Below are positions 8,047-17,772 of a stretch of DNA of 24,695 nucleotides, one piece after another. The notes under the pieces were generated by a model. The model had not been told where the DNA came from. It saw nothing but the letters and a program-made list of their open reading frames with translations, and made no database searches. Position 1 is the first letter of the stretch. Every line of letters begins with the position of its first letter. A program made the position numbers and the translations under genes. Origin of the DNA: Isoetes engelmannii. Its lineage: Eukaryota > Streptophyta > Lycopodiopsida > Isoetales > Isoetaceae. Location: NCBI GenBank assembly GCA_011763485.2, contig JAANSK020192210.1, forward strand, positions 1 to 24,695, written 5' to 3'.

Positions 8047-10279
8047 TCAAATGTAACCTTCTTTACACAATTTTAGATCTATTCTTGCAGTCACAGCAAG
8101 TAGCATAGTGAGCCAAAAAGCAATCATGAGATAAGATATGGTCTCATAACAAACAAGTGACCAATGCCACTTAGGAATGTAGTCACCTTCAGAAAATTGG
8201 GCAACCCCATCATCTTTGTAATGTAGTAGAGTTTTTCGTTGTGTGGGCTTGAAATTGGATGGGAATAATACGTACGTGATTGGTATTAACATGTGGGCAC
8301 AAGTAGAAAGAAGAAAACATGAGATAGCTATAACAAAGAAATCATCTTTGCAGTCCTTTAGACCATGCCTGATAATCCAGAAGATTCGATAGCCCACTAA
8401 GCCGACAACTAGGATTATGTAGATGATATGCACCCGAACATGTTTTAGGGTGCTTAGTTGTTTGATAAAGGGATGTTGATTGGCCCTATGACCAGCAGCT
8501 GCACGATCAATGTTGCTAGTAGGGGTGAACTTGAATGTAGAGGTGTAGAAGAAGATGGATTGCATGACTGTTTTGAAGAAGTAAGGGGTCATCCACCAGA
8601 AGTGAGATTCATCGCGGTTACGACTTTGGATGGATTGGGGAAGGCCAAGCCAGACAGAGATCCACATGAGTCGCCAGAGGATGAGGAAGGTGGCAAGGCA
8701 GATGATGAGCTTGCGGCTATCATTACTATCTCCGACGGTAAGTCGGAGGTGGAAGGCGAGCGAGAAGAGAAAGACGAGAACCATGACAATGTTGACAATG
8801 GAGAGGAAGTAGTAACCAGTGTGCCAGAAGTAGCAAGTTTTAAGCACAAAACCAAGCTTACTGGATGGACCAAGCATAGGCTTCCACGTGGCAGAAAACT
8901 GTTGGATGGCCCCCAGGCACCATCTCCGCCGTTGTTTTATGTAGCCCTCAAAGGTCCAAGGTGTTAGACCTATTTGAAGCTTTCTGTTAAGATACACAGA
9001 TGTAAATCCGGCGTTGAACAGAGCATAGGAGGTCATGGTGTCTTCTGTAATTGACTGGGGTTGGAATCCTCCAATTTGGTCTAAATTTTTTCGCCGGAAC
9101 ATGGCCCCTGTTCCTACGCATGGAGCACAGTTTAGGTTATTCCTGTGAACCATGACTCTGTCATATCCAAAAATACAGGCATCATTCAGTGGGTCTCCTG
9201 CAGGAAGATTGTAAAATGATTGAGGAATTTGAACAAAGGAAACTTGCGGATTGTAGACAATATGTGGCAAAAGGATTTGCAAAAAGGAAGGGTGAAGGAT
9301 CATATCAGCGTCCATCATAACTACAAATTCTGCATCTGAATGCGCAAGTCCATAGTTGAGATTTCCACATTTGAAGTTATGCGGAACTCCTGGAATCTGC
9401 AAGCCGCACAATCATCTCGTGAGTATATAGAAAAAACTTGTCTGTAATGCAGAATATAATAGATTAGGAGGCATTGAATCATATCTGTGAATGTAATGTA
9501 GAATATTGTAGGACTTGATAGATTAAGAATGAATTGAACCATAGTTAAATTTGTACATAAAATAACTTGTTTATAATGTAGAATATAATAGTTAAGGGAG
9601 GAATTGAATCATATCTGAAAAACTTGTTTGTAATGTAGAATAGTATAGGACATGATAGATTAGGAATGACTTGAACAATAGTCAAATGTGCAGATACCTT
9701 TTCTCTTCGCAAATATTGCACTCTTTGGCCAGCAGTTTCTGCCTGCAATGCCTCACAGTGTGCTTTCAGATCATCATCACCTCCATCATCTAAAACAAGC
9801 ACCTTGAATTTATCCGGCGGATAATCTAATGCAAGAGCAGCCCTAATTGTGTCAATAGGCACATCTGTTGGTTCCTTGCAACATGGTAGCAGTATATGCA
9901 CAGTTGGGTAGTTTTCTAAGCCTGGTGGATCTGGCTTAGGACATATCTCAGGTGGTAACAATAAATCCACCGCGGCAACTAAGCTTCCTATAAAATACAC
10001 CATCTCACATATCAGTAGCACTATCAGCCATGGCCTTCTCACCAGTTCTTCATACTCCCTCACATACAGTGTCACCTTGAACCTTATATAATTTGCAAAT
10101 GCTGCTAAATATGCTATAACCAATATGGTGACTATATTATGCCAGATCAAAAGCCCTACTCTGATTCTGCTTGCAGGCCTTATCCTAGTCCTCATTAGTT
10201 CAGCAGGTGGACTTTGTATATGCAGCTCTAATCCATTCCTATCAGCCATGTTGCTTTGATTTTGCTGTAGATCTTGCAT
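8047..10279 (-). CDS. Processive GT2 glycosyltransferase, arabinoglucan/mixed-linkage glucan synthase-like
   Basis: Exon 1 is 10279-9698 and exon 2 is 9396-8047. They join in phase 0 at GAAAAG|GTATCT and TTGCAG|ATTCC into 643 residues. Two membrane spans (about 41-66 and 83-108) precede a cytosolic GT-A domain with the processive GT2 residues: DDGGDD (164-169), DAD (223-225), TED (311-313) and QRRRW (349-353). About five more spans follow (roughly 384-411, 423-445, 513-536, 545-572, 605-632). Such enzymes build a beta-linked glycan from nucleotide sugars while extruding it. There is no CesA zinc finger, plant-conserved insert or class-specific region. The blocks PHNFKCGNLNYGL and PQSFYNLPAGDPL recall the ascomycete Tft1-like group and its moss relative, the arabinoglucan synthase. 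The product is therefore inferred. The second Met (10249) has the better start context (AACATGG). No breaks were seen. Confidence 0.88.
9397..9697 (-). other. Single intron of the glycosyltransferase, built of a tandem repeat
   Basis: This 301-base intron is bounded by GTATCT (donor at 9697) and TTGCAG (acceptor at 9397). Most of it (9431-9695) is a diverged duplication. On the plus strand AGAATATAAT at 9451 recurs at 9580, and the related half-units at 9500 and 9637 are likewise offset by about 130-137 bases. Confidence 0.85.
9431..9695. repeat. Duplicated ~130-bp unit made of two related halves
   Basis: The plus strand shows four related 50-70-base segments, each with a TAATG(C/T)AGAATA core followed by a TTGAA(C/T) block. 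Segments 1 and 3 are most alike, as are 2 and 4, so a two-part unit was duplicated as a whole. Confidence 0.8.
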
Positions 10280-11150
10280 TAAGCTCTATGTATTAGATGA
10301 AACACAAGGGTCTTTTAAATTGAATATGAATGGACTTGCCAAATCTTCAAACAACAGCAGCATTGTGCTGGCTTCTTTATGGCTTAGATACCGAACCTTA
10401 TTAGAGCTTTCCATAATGCATCGACTTGAATGTAGTATCAAGTGATTGAATAGGAGCAACGTTGTATTAAGCTGTTTTGGATTCTTTCTTGGCTTGTTAT
10501 CTGTTTGCACATGGTTGTCCAATGTGTTGCTTCAGTTGTAGATCTGCTGAGGTATTTTATTGAGCAAAAGAAAGCTGTGTCTTTGAATACATTTTAGTAA
10601 TTCAAAAGAAAAATATTATGCTTTTACACCTTGGAAAAAGTATGTGCAACTTTAGATGACAATCTTGTGAATGAAGGAATATGGCATCCTGTTTTCTTAC
10701 TTTAGACATTAAAAGTAGATTATAGTAAGATGGCATGGTCGGCCGACCATCCCTCTTTTGTCTTATAGTGACGTGGCCATTTTTTAACAAAATTGCTCTT
10801 GCAGTCAAATATAGAACTACTTTTATAGAATTGTTGCCTAGAACAAAGAGTAAAATAGAATAGATTTTTTAACGTCCAAAGGCCAAGAAATCATGGGACC
10901 ATCCCATTTATCTTGTTTCAATTGTTCTTTTAGCTGATACTCTTGGGAGTTTTTGGCGCTGTGGGGTGTGTTTTCTCTCTTTATAAGGTAAGATCTTGCA
11001 TTAACACTAAGTTTATGATGTTCTTACCATAGATATCGATAAGTTCCTTGATTTTTCTGGGATGCTTTTGTTATTATTTGTTGTCTTCCACTTTCCACTT
11101 AAGAATTGAATATTATTAGATTAGAAAATAAAAGGTTTAAAGTACTTTAC
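10280..11150. other. Upstream region of the glycosyltransferase
   Basis: No gene was recognised. A minus-strand CTATAAAAG (plus coordinates 10820-10828) is a good TATA-box match about 540 bases upstream of the first ATG, so the promoter may lie there, possibly with a long leader. Short minus-strand frames at 10286-10522 and 10602-10808 have no domain content. Confidence 0.4.
10820..10828 (-). promoter_or_regulatory. Candidate TATA box of the glycosyltransferase
   Basis: CTATAAAAG on the minus strand is the best TATA-like match upstream. A second, TATAAAG, lies near 10979-10985. Only expression data could decide between them. Confidence 0.3.
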
Positions 11151-11158
11151 AATAGTGT

Positions 11159-11470
11159 GGGGTGACGTGATCAAGGTACTGGTCGGCTCCATCCCGAATG
11201 GAGAGGATTAGATGTATCGTGTTCAGGCACCCCGCAATGATATTGTTTATAAATATTACAAAAATTGTGAAAGGTAGCATGATCCAGGTATTAGTCGGCT
11301 CCATCTCGAATGAAGGGAACTAGATGTATCGTGTTCAGACTCAATCTAGCGGTTTCTAAATATTACAAAAAGGTTGTGTGATCAAGGTACTGGTCGGTTC
11401 CATCCTGAATGGAGAGGACTAGATGTGTCGGGTTCATGGGTCCTCAACTAAATGAGTTCTAAAAGTCACA
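11159..11470. repeat. Three-copy tandem repeat (~99-112 bp) with a conserved hairpin core
   Basis: The core GATC(A/C)AGGTA(C/T)T(G/A)GTCGG starts at 11169, 11281 and 11380, so the spacings are 112 and 99 bases. Each core continues with a CTCCAT...ATGGAG-type stem around a five-base loop, then AGATGT(A/G)TCG(T/G)GTTCA. In copy 1, GGGGTG (11159-11164) can pair with CACCCC about 65 bases later and close a compact fold. Linkers between cores are AT-rich and share an AAATATTACAAAAA block. Confidence 0.85.
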
Positions 11471-11503
11471 TTTAAAACATTAGATTATTTTTATTAACAT
11501 TTT

Positions 11504-11725
11504 TTGTTTATAGTAAACAACATGGACAAACGTCAGATCGAGCATGAACATGAAATGAAACAAAAATCCACGAGACTGTTAAATGGCGGCTGGCGCAAAG
11601 ATGTTACTCCAACAATTGCTACAAATAGTCTACTTAGACCCAGCGGAGCTAATGTTCCCCACAGCCTTGGTGTCATGCATGAAATGAATATCGCCGATGT
11701 ATGTACCATAAACTTTTTTCGATGA
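11504..11725 (+). CDS. Short unidentified open frame, possible exon
   Basis: An ATG at 11522 opens about 68 codons with a fairly ordinary amino acid mix (MDKRQIEHEHEMKQK at the start). A donor-like GAT|GTATGT occurs at 11697-11703. It could be a real exon, but I see no convincing partner exon, domain or homologue. The following 300 bases are open in several frames. Confidence 0.15.
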   Translation: MFIVNNMDKRQIEHEHEMKQKSTRLLNGGWRKDVTPTIATNSLLRPSGANVPHSLGVMHEMNIADVCTINFFR

Positions 11726-12088
11726 TTAGTCAACTTTGTATCCTAATGTACTTTTTTCAGTTGTACTTGAAAGAATGGTTATATTGCAATTGCCTCCTAA
11801 CCAGTCCGCATCTGCCTCCAGAAGCTTCCTACCCAATCTTCACGTGTCATTCCTTATCGTTGCTGTGGAAGACTGGGGTCCGCCCTTGGAGGCACCTTCC
11901 CGTACCCGCGCGTCTTGCAAGTGCAGTCATACGTGGATGGACTTTACCTGGAAGAAGTGGGTATAGAGGCCCATTTATGGCCTCCTCCTGTAGTACTAGG
12001 TATGAAAGGAGTGCATGGGTCTTCTATGGGAGGTGGGTGTGGACATCCCTCCAACCTTCCGAAAAAAAAAAAGAAAAAAAAACTTTTT
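11712..12088 (+). mobile_element. Possible A-tailed retroposed segment
   Basis: A segment less AT-rich than its surroundings (about 11800-12060) ends in an A-rich tail of about 21 bases (12062-12082, one G). A short direct repeat ACTTTTT flanks it (11712-11718 and 12082-12088). That is the form of a retroposed RNA copy. The flanking repeat is short and low in complexity, so this is tentative. All three plus frames are largely open through the body, but none matches a known protein. Confidence 0.25.
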
Positions 12089-12099
12089 ATAGTTTAGAG

Positions 12100-12360
12100 A
12101 TATATTCGAACTAAACTAATGTATTAATTCTAATTTGATTTGATTTCAAAATATATGGATTTGAGAGATGTGAAGTAAAGACAACTATATATGAAGAGTT
12201 AATTATATATGTATACAAGCAATAGACGAGTCCTCCTCAAGCAAGGATGCCCATAAAATAAGAAAAATCTCGTAAGTTTAACTAGATTACCAAAAACCAC
12301 TCATGGGGGACAACCATATAAGAAGGTATTATGATTTGCTTTTTTTTTTCCTACTTTGAA
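12100..12360. other. AT-rich intergenic stretch, nothing recognised
   Basis: There are no long frames or clear repeats. A run of T occurs at about 12341-12349. Confidence 0.4.
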
Positions 12361-12363
12361 ATA

Positions 12364-12600
12364 CTTGCATTCTCTAGATGCTTCGTCGATCTCCGAGTCA
12401 TCTTCTGAGTAGGCTACAACCACCTTAGCAACCGCAGCTTCCCCCGGGTTGGGTTTGACCTGATCTCCTGGCGTCTGCTCTTCTTAATCTCCCATAAAGA
12501 AAGTAAATGCAATGGGGTTATCTGTTTTTCCTCCTTAGCCTTGGCTTTGGCTTTCAAAACCTGAGCTGTCTGGAAGAGTTCTTTACGTTCTAGAAAGAAG
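12364..12600 (-). pseudogene. Coding-like remnant, family unknown
   Basis: On the minus strand two adjoining frames read like protein. One is a Lys/Ala-rich helical stretch (AQVLKAKAKAKEEK) ending at an in-frame stop. The other is an acidic stretch (VVVAYSEDDSEIDEASRE) in a shifted frame. The mix is not typical of random AT-rich DNA, and the region is richer in GC than its flanks. It may be a broken transposon gag or host gene piece. I cannot name it. Confidence 0.25.
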
Positions 12601-12710
12601 CCCCTTCACTCCCATTCTCTTCTACCATGTAATCGAGATCACTAGATTCAAGAGGAGGATCAACCTCCATCCTGAGCTACATCCTGCCTATCCTTTGATT
12701 TGAGGGAGAT

Positions 12711-13260
12711 TGTCATGCTATATGTGTGCAGGTTAAAATATGGAGTTTCAAACTCTACTTGCTTGACAGACTTTGTAGAGTCTGCACAGAAGATAATGGA
12801 GATGTACATGGGTGTTCAGAGTATAAGACTCTATTTACTCAGTATGTACAGAAGGCACATGCATTGTTATAGTTGCCCTGAATATCTCAACCTAGGAGTT
12901 AATTATCCCTAAGAAGTCGCCATGGTTAAATATTCCTATACGGTTACTTATTGAAGTTAGAACGAAACTGGATAAGGAAACAACTCTTAGGATTCAAATC
13001 GACAGGTTCCCGGGCAGTTAAAGGGAGAATTTCCACAGATCGATTGAGCTGATGAGATGCCGGATTGATGTGAAATGCTGCTTGGGTTATCAGTTGATTA
13101 GAGTCTAAGTTTCAAGTTTTGATTGATCGTAATGTTTAGTGGTTCGCTGGGTGAATAGTAATTAAAGGAAAACCATTGATTTTGATTTGAAGATACATGT
13201 ATTTCATAGTTCACTTTGGTGGAAATTAAAACTTGTACATTTGAGGTTTTTTATCTTACA
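12711..13260 (+). repeat. 5' LTR of the Copia element
   Basis: The LTR starts TGTCATGC and ends TCTTACA, giving the TG...CA termini expected of an LTR. It is 550 bases long. It has the empty target (TTGAAGTTAG at 12951-12960) where the 3' LTR carries a 250-bp MITE-like insert. Confidence 0.9.
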
Positions 13261-13261
13261 G

Positions 13262-13273
13262 TGGTATCAGAGC
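13262..13273 (+). other. Primer binding site for initiator tRNA-Met
   Basis: TGGTATCAGAGC, one base after the LTR, is the standard plant retrotransposon primer site complementary to the 3' end of initiator tRNA-Met. Confidence 0.92.
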
Positions 13274-13329
13274 AGTCTTTAGCATTTCCATCACGACAAG
13301 TCGATTTGGAGCATCGTTACTCAACTCCA

Positions 13330-14424
13330 TCGAGGTGTTCAAAGGTGGTTCAGGATTTCAAGTCTGGAAAGAGAAGCTGAAAAATGTTTTAGAGAATGAA
13401 GACCTTTGGGATTTTATGAACTCAAATGAAGAAGTGCATGTTATAGTAGTCATGTCTTCTACAGGAGGAGTAGCCAGTTCGAGCAATGCTTCTGTATCTG
13501 CAAGTGTGAATGCAGGATCAGGGAATATCTCTGCAACTGTTGCAACTGTTACTAGTCAAGACAAAACCAAACTCAAGCAGGCACAAGGTATTATAACTAG
13601 TAAAGTTGGGAATTCTCTTGTTGAGAATAAGAGGTAAACATCCAAGAGAGATGTGGAAGTACTTGATTAAGACTTATGAGAAGATATCTTCTTCTCAAAT
13701 GGATGTCTTAGACATGGAGCTCAAAATTAAAGTACAAGGAGACAGAAGATTTAACTGTCTTCTTCGCTAAATTTGATAGTACCATTGCAGAGCTTGAGGG
13801 TGCAGGCATATGGATGAATGAACAGTAGAATGTTCTTGCAATATCTAGGGCCATGAGCAATTACAAGCAACTAACAACTCTTATAAGAAATGTGGCCAAA
13901 ACCAGGGAAGAAACTGAGGATATGGTGCGCACTGAATTTGAGCAAGAAGAGGTAACTCAGAGCAATGAAGATGCAGGTGCTGAGGTGTTATTCGAGGAAG
14001 CTTTGAAGGGTATTCTTCATGACAATCAAATGATCTAAATAAAGGTAAGATAGGACCATGTTTTGCATGCAATATGTATGGTCATTTGAAGATTGATTGA
14101 ACCAAAAATAAAGAACTTGTTGAGTGCTTTAACTGTGGAGGGAAGGGTCATTACGCCAACAAATGTCCTAACATTAGAGGAAGGGGGATAAGTGCTGGTT
14201 CCCATGCCAACAATGCATCTCGAGGAAGACGTAGGAGCTATGGCAGAAGGTCATCTTATATCAATTACACTGAAGAAGTAAATGAAGAGGATGAAGAAAC
14301 TGATGAGGATGGAGAGGTATGTGCTGCCACTCATGGCAGCATAGAAGAGCCACTAGCACATCTAAGCATATCTAACACTTGGCTTGATGAATGCATGAGA
14401 ATATTTGAAGACTTTCTACCCTGA
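13330..14424 (+). pseudogene. Copia gag remnant with zinc knuckle
   Basis: The N-terminal part resembles plant Copia gag proteins (GGSGFQVWKEKLKNVLENE, 13341-13400), then a Ser/Ala-rich insert, then DKTKLKQAQGIITSKVG. After a stop at about 13635 the gag continues in other frames (REMWKYLIKTYEKISSSQMD near 13650-13710). A complete CCHC zinc knuckle (CFNCGGKGHYANKC) lies at 14125-14166, preceded by a decayed one at about 14059-14095 whose last Cys is lost. The acidic tail ends at a TGA near 14422-14424. Gag would form the particle that packages element RNA; this copy cannot, because its frame is broken several times. No good ATG is visible at the start. Confidence 0.8.
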
Positions 14425-15745
14425 AGGCCACTTGAAGACTTAGTCAAACAACAAGAGACACCAAAGCTTGGAGAGCCAAAGGAGGACATTCACTTGAATA
14501 TCATGGGGAAGAAGTTTGTTCAAAGATCTTGATCACAAGTCAAAGCACTAAATTTTGACACTTCAAATTTGAAGACCCCCATTGAAGATTGCAAAGATAC
14601 TATATGGTATGGGATCTAATCCATCTTTTGAGCATTTGAGTTTGAAGATCTTGGTGTTCCTAAGGATTTGTTTAGCCTTCTTCTCAATTCCACACTTCTA
14701 GCCACATCCTTGTCACATTCCTTCATCATTGCCCACATCATGTACCTCAAGGTTGTCTAAACTTTTTTTTCTCTAGTCAAAATGGTGCACACACTCCATT
14801 TCCCATCCATTCATCCACAAAGTCATAAAAATGGAAAAAAGGAGCCTAGAAGAGGTTGCATGAGCACACCCTAAGACCCTTGAATACTAGGGTTGTAGAG
14901 GAAGAAAATGAAAGAGTTGCTCATGGATTCAAAGACAATTCCACAAATTGCCTCTCATGCCAAATTAGCAAAGTACCACATCCACATCATCATTCACAAG
15001 TCCACTTCATCATGCACATCACATGTGTCATCCACATCACTCACACATCACATCCACCTCATAAAAACCATTTTGACTAGGGAAAAAGATTATTGCCAAC
15101 TAATATTGCCACATCTGCATCATCCTTGCCATGTCACCCCTTTCATTGCCAACTCACATCCCATTCATGCCAAGTCATCTTTTAAACCATGTTTTGATCA
15201 AAAAAGCAAAATGCTGTTTTTCAAATTCTGATTGGTCCACCTGGTAGCCCTGGCCAAAACATGCCACCTGGCACAAAAAAAATTGAAAAAAGAGTTTATT
15301 TGGAGCCCCAAATGTCACTTCTTGGAAAGTGTGCCCAACTTTGAAGATACAATTTTTTTTTCCTATCTAAACCCCCCCTTGCCTAGATTCCTTCCCAGCC
15401 TATCTCCCCCCGCCGCGTGGCACACCCGGGCGTGTGGAGCGGTGGAGGTACTGAGTCCCACGTGGGCATGACACGCAATTTACTGATTCCATCTGGACCA
15501 GTCTATTTATATCTTGAGCCAACCTTTCCGTTTGAGCCTGTGGGATATTACCTTGCAAAAATGAGGAACCCTAATCTGATCAGGGCAAGATCTGGACTTT
15601 TTGGCAGCTTCTGGCAAGCTAATCATGATCACAACATCCCGGCCCAGCCTTTGCAACACCAAGAAACCCATACCTCAGCTAAATGACAAAGCAATCGGAC
15701 GAATTTCCCAAGATTGCAACGAAACAGAGCATTTTTTAAAAGGGG
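14425..15745. mobile_element. Unrelated ~1.3-kb segment replacing protease and integrase, possibly LTR-derived
   Basis: Here the protease and integrase core should be, but no frame resembles them. The sequence is CA-rich (many CACATC and CCATT words), with pyrimidine runs, a GC-rich patch at 15400-15475, and a TATTTATA motif at about 15504-15511 like an LTR promoter. It looks like the LTR or leader of another retrotransposon. Its ends are not defined: no matching target duplication or terminal repeat was found. Short plus-strand frames (14856-15080, 14908-15231, 15232-15471, 15417-15686) show no domains. Confidence 0.45.
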
Positions 15746-15759
15746 GCAAGTTCAAATGC

Positions 15760-16228
15760 GAAATATGAACACTCTAAAGGATACAGGTTATATGATCCCA
15801 AACGAAGAAAAATAATAGTAACTAGAGATGTCGTTATTGATGAAACTAGGTTCTACAAAGTTGCTACTTTGCAAAATTATGAAGAACCTAAGAGAAAATT
15901 TGAAAATGTGAATGAAGAAATGAAAGTAAATGAGCAAACTGGAAATGACATGCATGATGCAGTGATGATACTGACAGTGTGGACCCAGATAGTGATGTAC
16001 TAGATAATGCAGGAAGTGAAGTAATAGAAGAAAATCTTAATGGAGTACAATCTGGTGCAATAGGGGCTGCTGCAGAAGTATCAGCTGGAGCAACTGGAGA
16101 AAGACCAATTAAGAGGAAAAGAACGGAGGCTCAAATAATGCAGGATGAACTGCAGGTAAGTTCCAACTTGTATGGAAGAAATGCAGAAGGCAAAAGTAGA
16201 AGGATAAACCCAGAACTTAGCATTAATA
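15760..16228 (+). pseudogene. Copia integrase C-terminal scrap and linker
   Basis: GYRLYDPKRRKIIVTRDVV, encoded at about 15779-15835, is the conserved end of Copia integrase before the variable linker. The linker (to about 16228) is acidic and low in complexity, and changes frame near 15960. The integrase catalytic DDE core and zinc finger are absent. Confidence 0.8.
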
Positions 16229-17230
16229 ATGCCAGATTATGACGTGCCTACATGTTATGATGAAGCAATGAAGTCTGAAAATGCTTCAAAATGGAAAATG
16301 GCCATGCAGGATGAAATAGATAGTTTTAGAAGAACTGAAACTTTTTATTTGATGGATCTACTAGAGAACAGAAATATTATAGGATGTAAATGGCTTTACA
16401 AAGTAAAACAATCATTTGAGGATGAGAATCCAAAGTTTAAAGCCCCGCTTGTAGCTCAAGGCTACACTCAGAGAGAAGGAATTTATTACAAGGATACATT
16501 CTCCCCAATTGTAAAAATAACAAGCATTAGGTTACTTCTTGCCTTAGCAAATGCAAATAAATGGGAAACAGATTATATGGACGTGAATACTGCATTTTTT
16601 AATGCAAAATTAGAGGAGGAGATTTACATGCACCAGGCACCTGGTTTTGAGCAAGGAGAAGGGAAAGCTTGAAAGCTCAAACTAACCATTTAAGCAAAGT
16701 CCCAGACAATGGTACATGTGTGTGGATGAATATTTGAGGAAACAAGGCTTTACAAAACTAGCTAGTGATCGTAATGTTTATGCATTCAAACAAGGTTCAA
16801 AAATATGCTTGATAGCTCTCTACGCGAATGACTGTATCATGGCAGCCATCAGTTCCAAGATATTGGAAAAATGTAAATCCATTCTTAAGCACAGGTTTAG
16901 AATGACAGATTTAGGACCTCTCAAAAAATTTCTAGGTGTTAAAGTGATCAGAGATAAAGAAAAGAACACCATGCTGCTGCACCAAGCTCAAGGAATCAAA
17001 TCAATTCTTAAGAGATTTAAAATGGAGCAATGCAATATTGCCAAGACGCCAATGACTCCAGAGGCCAAAATCTCTAAAGCGATGTGTCCAAAAACTGAAG
17101 AGGAAATGAGGGAGATGGAAAATGTACCATTTAGTGAATTGATAGGATGCTTGCTTTACCTCAGTAATTATACAAGACCGGATATTACATTTGCAGTCAA
17201 CTTATTGAGCAGGTACAATCATAATCCAGG
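16229..17230 (+). pseudogene. Copia reverse transcriptase (RVT_2), inactive
   Basis: Recognisable blocks are W-MAMQDEIDSF, GCKWLYKVK, LVAQGYTQREGIYYKDTFSP, SIRLLLALA, and MDVNTAFFNAKLEEEIYM, continuing into TDLGPLKKFLGVKV and a P-FSELIGCLLYLSNYTRPDI block. The metal-binding YVDD motif reads YAND at 16821-16832, losing the first aspartate. An in-frame TGA at 16670-16672, followed by a small deletion and frame change before 16716, breaks the fingers-palm junction. The enzyme would copy element RNA into DNA; this copy cannot. Confidence 0.9.
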
Positions 17231-17426
17231 TAGAGGTCATTGGATAGCTGCTAAGAGGATACTCAGATATCTCAAAGGGACATTAGAGCATGGCATCAAA
17301 TTCAGTTCTTGCTCATTAGAATTAAAGGCGTATTGTGATGCAGATTGGGGTGGAGATTTAGTTGAAAAGAAGTCCACGTCAGGTTTCATTTTGCTGGTTG
17401 GGAATACTCCAGTGTCATGGAAATGT

Positions 17427-17499
17427 AAAAAACAAACTTCCTATGATGGTAAGTGGAGTCATATATGAACCCAAAAATACTAGCAAAAAATAAACTTCC
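17427..17499. repeat. 15-bp direct repeats flanking a 43-bp filler in RNase H
   Basis: AAAAAACAAACTTCC (17427-17441) and AAAAAATAAACTTCC (17485-17499) flank unrelated filler at 17442-17484. One copy plus the filler is extra relative to the RNase H reading frame, consistent with insertion during break repair. Confidence 0.8.
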
Positions 17500-17522
17500 A
17501 CAGCCTTGTCACCTGTTGAAGC

Positions 17523-17772
17523 TCCCGGGGGATTCACCTATATACAATACGGATATGCCATCTGCGTTACTAGGGTAGCAAGAAAACCCTTAGTATATGG
17601 TGCAGGAAATCTAGAAAAACACTCATTTCGAAAATGTACAGGCTTAAAATGCTGTAAAATATGATAAAAAACCACCCCTTCTCATAAATTTTCGTACGAA
17701 AGCACTCCAAAATAACCCATTCCTTATAACTCAGATGGTTCATACAACATTTCAAGGTGAACCCCCCTTGCT
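17523..17772 (-). mobile_element. 250-bp MITE-like element, copy A (inverted)
   Basis: This copy is flanked by direct repeats GAAGC (17518-17522 and 17773-17777) and is exactly 250 bases long. It is about 93% identical by eye to the reverse complement of copy B at 18412-18661. Both ends carry an imperfect inverted repeat with core GGGTTCAC (here GGATTCAC at one end). It holds a chance-looking 61-codon frame (17755-17570 on the minus strand). It has no transposase, so it is a non-autonomous DNA element; the superfamily cannot be assigned. Confidence 0.85.

Noticed and set aside
8458-8967. 169-codon plus-strand ORF, acidic, inside the glycosyltransferase
   Set aside because: It is antisense to the conserved exon 2 of the glycosyltransferase. 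Its make-up follows from the complement of membrane and loop codons, and it has no domain.
10286-10522. 78-codon minus-strand ORF just upstream of the glycosyltransferase as an extra exon
   Set aside because: It ends with a stop before the first ATG of the gene, no splice pair fuses it in frame to the N-terminus, and the composition is not distinctive.
14908-15231. His/Ser-rich 107-codon ORF as a metal-binding protein
   Set aside because: The histidines come from a CACATC-rich low-complexity stretch within a retroelement; overlapping frames are equally open.
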